A stretch of DNA of 64,000 nt from an uncultured Bacteroidales bacterium (lineage in GTDB: Bacteria; Bacteroidota; Bacteroidia; Bacteroidales; Paludibacteraceae). The notes under the pieces were generated by a model. The model did not search any database. It worked only from the letters and a program-made list of their open reading frames with translations, and was not told where the DNA came from. The first letter of the stretch is position 1. Each line of letters begins with the position of its first letter. Shown one piece after another: positions 60,124-64,000 of the stretch. The stretch is from positions 1 to 64,000 of the forward strand of contig CADAZU010000002.1 in the NCBI GenBank assembly GCA_902792535.1, given 5' to 3'. Made by a program: the position numbers and the translations under genes.

Positions 60124-61284
60124 ATGTCTAAAAATCGCAATATAGTCGTCTTTTGGATTGATGAAGCGCCGCGGGAGGACTTCCGCGAGCGGATGGAGCG
60201 GGCGGGCATGCAGGTCTTTACGGCGGATAACTACACCGACGGCGTCGAATGGCTCTCCAATCCCCGCAATGTGGAGATCTGCGACGCGGTCATTCTGGAT
60301 GTCAATTGCAAGATCCGGCACTCCGACTCGCACGAATCGACCGACTCCTTCCGCGACTACGCTTCGCGTGTGTTGAGCCGATGCGAGGGCGAAGACAGAC
60401 ATATCCCCTGGTTCGTCTTCACCACCGGTTCGGGCTACGACGAGAGCCTGCTGAACGCGATCCCCATGCGCGAATGGACACGCCGGCAATTCTACCGCAA
60501 GAACGAAGACCAGGAGCCGCTTATCAATGACATCCGCGAACTGACCAAGCACTCCGAGAACGTGTTGCTGCGCGAGCGATACACAGGTCTCTTCGATCTA
60601 TGTTCCGACGAGGCAACCAACATCCGCCTCCGGTCGCTCCTCACCCGATTGGAGGATCCTTCATGCAAGACTGACACGACCATCTTCAACACCACCCGCA
60701 AACTGTTGGCGTTCACGGTCACGTACGGCCGCGAGCATGGCTTGTTCACCGATGATATCAACTCGCTGCGCGAGGCGATGAGACGGTTAACGGAGATACA
60801 CGATATGGCGCCGGACATCGTTCCCTCCTATATCACGAACAATTATTACGCTCTGGCTGACGTGGTCAACAAAGGCAGTCACAGCCAGGACGAAGAAGGC
60901 GACGAGGAGGGGTCGCTCACGGTTGACCGCGATGTGCTCTCCGGCGATGCTTCATACCTCACGCGGGTGGTGATTTACCAATTGCTCACTATCCTGCAAT
61001 GGCTCCGACAACTGCCCACAGAGCTCCATGAGATAGAGGCGTACAGCAAGCATATTGATTTGATTCTCAACGCCCCTATCCTTTCCTACGAAGGATGGAC
61101 GGGCTACCTCCAGTACGATGGTTCCAACTGGCATTACGGCAAGTGTATCATTCGCGAGAGGGACGGATACCCCGTTACCGCCCGAACCAAGATTCGCCTT
61201 AAGAACGTACAGACTAACAAATTCTACTTCACAAAAAAGCAATATCCCTTTTATGCGCAATACGATATCTTAGAAAAAGACTAA
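60124..61284 (+). CDS. Receiver-domain protein with unassigned helical and C-terminal domains
   Basis: 386 aa. Residues 1-130 form a response-regulator receiver: acidic pair D13/E14 (VVFWIDEAP), phosphoacceptor-like D59 (AVILDVN), Thr in WFVFTTGSGYD and Lys in FYRKNED. The middle (about 150-300) is helical and includes NNYYALADVVNKGSHSQDEEG, reminiscent of HEPN/DUF4145-like domains. The C-terminal 80 residues (GWTGYLQYDGSNWHYGKCIIRERDGY) look like a small beta-barrel. There is no DNA-binding output and no histidine kinase nearby. It is co-transcribed with the TIR-Sel1 gene, suggesting a regulator or effector partner of it. Confidence 0.7.
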   Translation: MSKNRNIVVFWIDEAPREDFRERMERAGMQVFTADNYTDGVEWLSNPRNVEICDAVILDVNCKIRHSDSHESTDSFRDYASRVLSRCEGEDRHIPWFVFTTGSGYDESLLNAIPMREWTRRQFYRKNEDQEPLINDIRELTKHSENVLLRERYTGLFDLCSDEATNIRLRSLLTRLEDPSCKTDTTIFNTTRKLLAFTVTYGREHGLFTDDINSLREAMRRLTEIHDMAPDIVPSYITNNYYALADVVNKGSHSQDEEGDEEGSLTVDRDVLSGDASYLTRVVIYQLLTILQWLRQLPTELHEIEAYSKHIDLILNAPILSYEGWTGYLQYDGSNWHYGKCIIRERDGYPVTARTKIRLKNVQTNKFYFTKKQYPFYAQYDILEKD

Positions 61285-61318
61285 AAATTCGTGCAAATTG
61301 CATTTTTTTCCCAAATAA

Positions 61319-61350
61319 TTTGGTCAATTCAAATTTTTGTTGTAATTTTG
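61319..61350 (+). promoter_or_regulatory. Promoter of rplU-rpmA
   Basis: TTGG (61320-61323), a 19-bp spacer and TAATTTTG (61343-61350). The leader to rplU is about 80 nt. Confidence 0.7.
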
Positions 61351-61361
61351 CACGCTTTTTT

Positions 61362-61405
61362 GCGGACAGGCTTGATTAAGTTCTCGTCAGAGCACGAGAC
61401 GCCGC
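61362..61405 (+). promoter_or_regulatory. Structured leader before rplU (possible L21 autoregulation)
   Basis: GCGG (61362-61365) can pair with CCGC (61402-61405) and CTCGT (61383-61387) with ACGAG (61394-61398), forming a stem with an upper hairpin. Ribosomal L21 leaders are known in other bacteria; assignment here is by position and structure only. Confidence 0.4.
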
Positions 61406-61436
61406 ACCGCCCTAATTTCAAATACAGACAGTACAA

Positions 61437-61757
61437 ATGTACGCAATTGTAGAAATGAAAGGCCAGCAGTTTAAAGTAGAGGCTGGCAAGAAACTGTTCA
61501 TCAACCGCATGAACGAGCTCGAGAAAGGCGCAACCGTTGAATTTGAGAACGTATTGCTCCTGGACGACGAGGGTAAAGTTAAAGTTGGCGCTCCTTATGT
61601 AGAGGGTGCAAAAGTAGTTTGCGAAGTGCTCGACAACGAGTGCCGCGGCGACAAAGTGTTGGTTTTCCACAAGAAACGTCGTAAAGGTTATCGCAAACTG
61701 AATGGACATCGTCAGGACCTGACGAACGTCGTAGTTAAAGAAATTGTTATTGCTTAA
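61437..61757 (+). CDS. rplU: 50S ribosomal protein L21
   Basis: 106 aa, complete L21: [20 protein letters not shown] at the start, [16 protein letters not shown] in the middle, and the basic [18 protein letters not shown] near the C-terminus, which binds 23S rRNA. It precedes rpmA by 18 bp, the almost universal rplU-rpmA pair. Confidence 0.98.
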   Translation: MYAIVEMKGQQFKVEAGKKLFINRMNELEKGATVEFENVLLLDDEGKVKVGAPYVEGAKVVCEVLDNECRGDKVLVFHKKRRKGYRKLNGHRQDLTNVVVKEIVIA

Positions 61758-61775
61758 AAGAAAGGACAACAGAGT

Positions 61776-62011
61776 ATGGCACACAAGAAAGGTGTCGGTA
61801 GTTCTAAGAACGGCCGTGAATCAGAAAGCAAACGTCTTGGCGTGAAGATCTTTGGTGGTCAATTCGCAAAGGCAGGTAACATCCGGGTGAGAACATGGGT
61901 ATGGGTTCGGATCACACTTTGTTCGCGCTTTGCGATGGTATCGTTACTTTCCGCAAAAAACGCGACAACAAGTCGTACGTATCCATCCAGCCGGTAGCTG
62001 CAGAAGCATAA
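61776..62011 (+). pseudogene. rpmA: 50S ribosomal protein L27 gene with internal deletion and frameshift
   Basis: The N-terminus is normal L27 ([19 protein letters not shown], then [10 protein letters not shown]). At 61879-61883 about 31 bp are missing compared with the conserved family sequence (the usual residues IIVRQRGTKHH), and the frame changes. The remainder, [18 protein letters not shown] to [12 protein letters not shown], is intact in another frame up to TAA 62009. As read, the frame would give a 73-aa aberrant product ending at 61997. L27 is nearly always required for growth, so an assembly or sequencing error is the first suspicion; a second rpmA copy elsewhere would be the alternative. 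Confidence 0.85.
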
Positions 62012-62033
62012 ATCGGCGAGAGAGGTTTTATTG

Positions 62034-62075
62034 TCTCCTACCGAGGGCTTCGGCTTTAGGTGGGAGATTTTTATT
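62034..62075 (+). terminator. Terminator of rplU-rpmA
   Basis: TCTCCTACC (62034-62042) pairs with GGTGGGAGA (62059-62067), with inner GAGGGCTTCGGCTTT pairs, followed by TTTTTAT. Confidence 0.85.
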
Positions 62076-62146
62076 TGAACACAAATCTTAATAATAGTAT
62101 ATTTTTACCTCCCTTTTAACCTTTGCATTTTTGTCGGGGTCATCTG

Positions 62147-62176
62147 CTATGCAAGTGCTATGTAAGTGCTATGCAA
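62147..62176. repeat. Tandem repeat (GCTATGCAAGT units) before serS
   Basis: Three 10-bp units GCTATGCAAGT/GCTATGTAAGT in a row, ending 41 bp before the serS ATG. No convincing TAnnTTTG promoter is seen between terminator and serS; TAACCTTTG (62117-62125) is one base too long. Confidence 0.75.
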
Positions 62177-62216
62177 GACGTGGGTAAAAAATCTTAACAA
62201 AAGTAAACTTTTTGAT

Positions 62217-63584
62217 ATGTTAACTTTAAAACAAATTTATGACGATAAAGCTCGTGTGATAGCGGGTTTGGAGAAAAAACACTTCGCCGGTGCCGCAGAG
62301 GCGATCGAAGAGGTGCTTCGTCTTGACGGAGAGCGCAAAGCTGCGCAGCAGGAGAAAGATGCAGCCGCAGCAGAAATGAATAAGATCAGTAAGTCGATCG
62401 GCATGCTCATGGCGCAAGGCAAACGCGAAGAAGCCGAAGCCGCCAAAGCGCAGACCGGAGCACTCAAAGCACAGATCGCTGAGTTTGACGCGAAAATGTC
62501 GGAGGCTGAAGAGGCGCAGACCAAACTGCTGCTCACCATTCCGAATATCCCGTACGACATCGTGCCGGAGGGTGCTTCCGCTGAGGACAACCTCGCAGTC
62601 ACCATCGGTAACTGGCCAAACCAGCCGATGATTGATGCGATTGCCAAAGACGGCGCAGTAGCGCTTCGCGACTGGAACGCCGAGGTGGACGAAGCGATTG
62701 CCGCAGAGCGCATTGCACAGTCCGAGAAACTGCCCCACTGGGAGCTGGCGAAAAAATACAACCTCATCGATTTCGATCTGGGTGTGAAAATCTCCGGTGC
62801 AGGTTTCCCTGTCTATATCGGTCAGGGCGCACGCCTGCAACGCGCACTCATCAACTTCTTCCTCGCCGAGGCGAACAAAGCCGGTTACACCGAGATCATG
62901 CCGCCGACGGTGGTCAACGCCGCTTCGGGTTACGGTACGGGACAGTTGCCCGACAAAGAGGGACAGATGTACCACTGCGAGGTGGACGACCTCTATCTCA
63001 TTCCAACCGCTGAAGTGCCGGTGACGAACCTCTACCGCGATGTCATCATCGACGAGGACAAACTGCCTATCAAGAATTGTGCTTACACCGAGTGTTTCCG
63101 TCGCGAGGCAGGTTCGTATGGAAAGGATGTACGCGGTCTGAACCGTCTGCATGAGTTCTCAAAAATCGAGATCGTGCGTATCGACACGCCGGAACACTCC
63201 GACGCTTCGCACAAAGAGATGCTGGCGCACGTAGAGGGACTCCTGCAGAAACTGGAACTGCCGTACCGTATTCTTCGTCTCTCCGGAGGAGACATGTCCT
63301 TCACCGCAGCGCTTTGCTACGATTTCGAAGTCTATTCCGAGGCACAGCACCGCTGGTTGGAAGTATCTTCTACCTCCAATTTCGATACCTACCAAGCGAA
63401 CCGTCTCAAATGCCGTTACCGTCGTGCGGAGGACAAAAAAGTGACCCTCTGCCACACCTTGAACGGCTCGGCGCTCGCGCTCCCGCGTATTGTCGCTGCG
63501 CTGCTGGAGAACAACCAGACGGAGGAAGGCATCCGTATCCCGAAGGCGCTCCAACCCTTCTTCGGAGACGACATGATCCGATAA
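62217..63584 (+). CDS. serS: Seryl-tRNA synthetase
   Basis: 455 aa from ATG 62217, matching the family start (MLTLKQIYDDKARVIAGLEKK). The N-terminal coiled-coil arm that grips the tRNA-Ser variable arm spans about 25-115. Class II motifs: motif 1 GQGARLQRALINFFL, motif 2 ECFRREAGSYGKDVRGLNRLHEF, motif 3 HTLNGSALALPRIVAALLEN. It charges tRNA-Ser in the cytosol. An in-frame start at 62166 lies in the tandem repeat and is not used here. Confidence 0.97.
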   Translation: MLTLKQIYDDKARVIAGLEKKHFAGAAEAIEEVLRLDGERKAAQQEKDAAAAEMNKISKSIGMLMAQGKREEAEAAKAQTGALKAQIAEFDAKMSEAEEAQTKLLLTIPNIPYDIVPEGASAEDNLAVTIGNWPNQPMIDAIAKDGAVALRDWNAEVDEAIAAERIAQSEKLPHWELAKKYNLIDFDLGVKISGAGFPVYIGQGARLQRALINFFLAEANKAGYTEIMPPTVVNAASGYGTGQLPDKEGQMYHCEVDDLYLIPTAEVPVTNLYRDVIIDEDKLPIKNCAYTECFRREAGSYGKDVRGLNRLHEFSKIEIVRIDTPEHSDASHKEMLAHVEGLLQKLELPYRILRLSGGDMSFTAALCYDFEVYSEAQHRWLEVSSTSNFDTYQANRLKCRYRRAEDKKVTLCHTLNGSALALPRIVAALLENNQTEEGIRIPKALQPFFGDDMIR

Positions 63585-63639
63585 CAGGTTAGCGTTTTTT
63601 CTTTGAAAAAAACCATTTTAACCGGTTAGCGTTTTAACG

Positions 63640-63666
63640 AAAAAAGCACCATTGAGTGCTTTTTTC
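63640..63666 (+). terminator. Terminator of serS, overlapping the next promoter
   Basis: AAAAAAGCAC (63640-63649) pairs with GTGCTTTTTT (63656-63665) around CATTGA. The T-run leads straight into CTTGC, the -33 element of the next gene. Two direct copies of GGTTAGCGTTTT (63588-63599 and 63624-63635) precede it. Confidence 0.85.
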
Positions 63667-63697
63667 TTGCATATATGCATTTTTTTTACTATCTTTG
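63666..63697 (+). promoter_or_regulatory. Promoter of the last gene
   Basis: CTTGC (63666-63670), a 19-bp spacer and TATCTTTG (63690-63697), 26 bp before the ATG. Confidence 0.8.
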
Positions 63698-63723
63698 CAG
63701 CGGAATTTAAAATGCAATAATTT

Positions 63724-64000
63724 ATGCAAACAGCATTATTGGTTATATTAGTGGTCGCAGTACTGATTTTCGGCTTCTGGCTGATCCAGTACTCCCAATT
63801 CCGTAACGAAGAGAAGAAACGCCAGTTTGAGTTGCGGCGCGAGAGCCAGAAGGCTATCTCACCCATCCGCTTGCGCGCCTATGAGCGCTTGGCATTGCTC
63901 TTGGAACGAACCAAACCCGAACACATGCTGCTGGAGCTGCAGAAGAGCGCGCCGGAGGCGATGACCACTTGGACGGTCGGACAAGTGCAGCAATACCTGC
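63724..64000 (+). CDS. Conserved Bacteroidetes membrane-anchored protein (partial)
   Basis: 92 codons to the window edge, 3' end missing. One N-terminal transmembrane helix (LLVILVVAVLIFGFWLI), then a charged cytoplasmic segment KKRQFELRRESQKAISPIRLRAYERLALLLERTKPEHML. This matches a small uncharacterised family common in Bacteroidales, recognisable by IRLRAYERLALLLER. Function unknown. Confidence 0.75.
   Translation, partial: MQTALLVILVVAVLIFGFWLIQYSQFRNEEKKRQFELRRESQKAISPIRLRAYERLALLLERTKPEHMLLELQKSAPEAMTTWTVGQVQQYL

Noticed and set aside
62012-62216. T-box or other riboswitch before serS
   Set aside because: No T-box sequence or specifier stem is seen; the region holds the rpmA terminator and a tandem repeat only.

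Overview
The window looks like a chromosome segment of an uncultured Bacteroidales (Bacteroidota) bacterium. The evidence is SusC/SusD pairs, a division/cell-wall (dcw) cluster in Bacteroidetes order, lipid A gene lpxH, a probable type IX secretion tail, and many promoters of the Bacteroidetes type (TTTG, about 19 bp, TAnnTTTG just upstream of genes). I cannot name the genus. The MurE motif DNPR predicts meso-diaminopimelate peptidoglycan.

Layout. 1-2409 (-): truncated SusC-like outer membrane protein. 2769-4667: DUF59 protein, lpxH and mazG overlapping as one operon, then tRNA-Leu(UAG) on the minus strand. 4868-6112: M16 peptidase. 6285-12377: SusC, SusD and an Ig-like lipoprotein, a nutrient-uptake locus. 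12494-16042: secreted M6 metalloprotease and a lipoprotein. 16272-27146: mraZ, rsmH, ftsL, ftsI, murE, mraY, murD, ftsW, murG. A small DUF559 endonuclease gene bounded by imperfect inverted repeats sits between ftsW and murG, and the cluster stops after murG. 27261-34115: envelope genes of unclear function (two LPP20-like proteins, a PEGA protein, a transglutaminase-like protein, a membrane-anchored protein). 34121-37261: a decayed tripartite efflux locus (broken tolC, in-frame HlyD-MFS fusion).

37683-55082 is the most unusual part. It has two tandem secreted TPR-CHAT protease-like proteins, an IS3-family element, then one co-directional run of a CHASE2 sensor protein, a FecR-like secreted protein, a secreted unknown, pfkA, a low-molecular-weight phosphatase and a third secreted TPR-CHAT protein. 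All three CHAT domains keep their His/Cys pair. 55149-61284 has a membrane-anchored Gfo/Idh-like oxidoreductase, then a two-gene unit of a TIR-Sel1 protein and a receiver-domain protein, which resembles a defence or signalling module. 61437-64000: rplU, a deleted and frameshifted rpmA, serS and the start of a conserved membrane protein.

Repeats are a second theme. A composite intergenic repeat occurs in inverted orientation near 2.5 kb and 57 kb, with fragments near 37.2 and 46.5 kb. Short-period degenerate tandem repeats occur at more than ten places, several of them in frame inside murE, murD, murG, the efflux fusion and the CHAT genes. G/C-rich palindromes (CTCAAGGG and CATGAAGGGG types) lie inside rsmH, around the DUF559 gene and in the intergenic repeats. 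Several local deletions (tolC, the HlyD/MFS junction, rpmA) may be real decay or assembly error; the sequence alone cannot decide.
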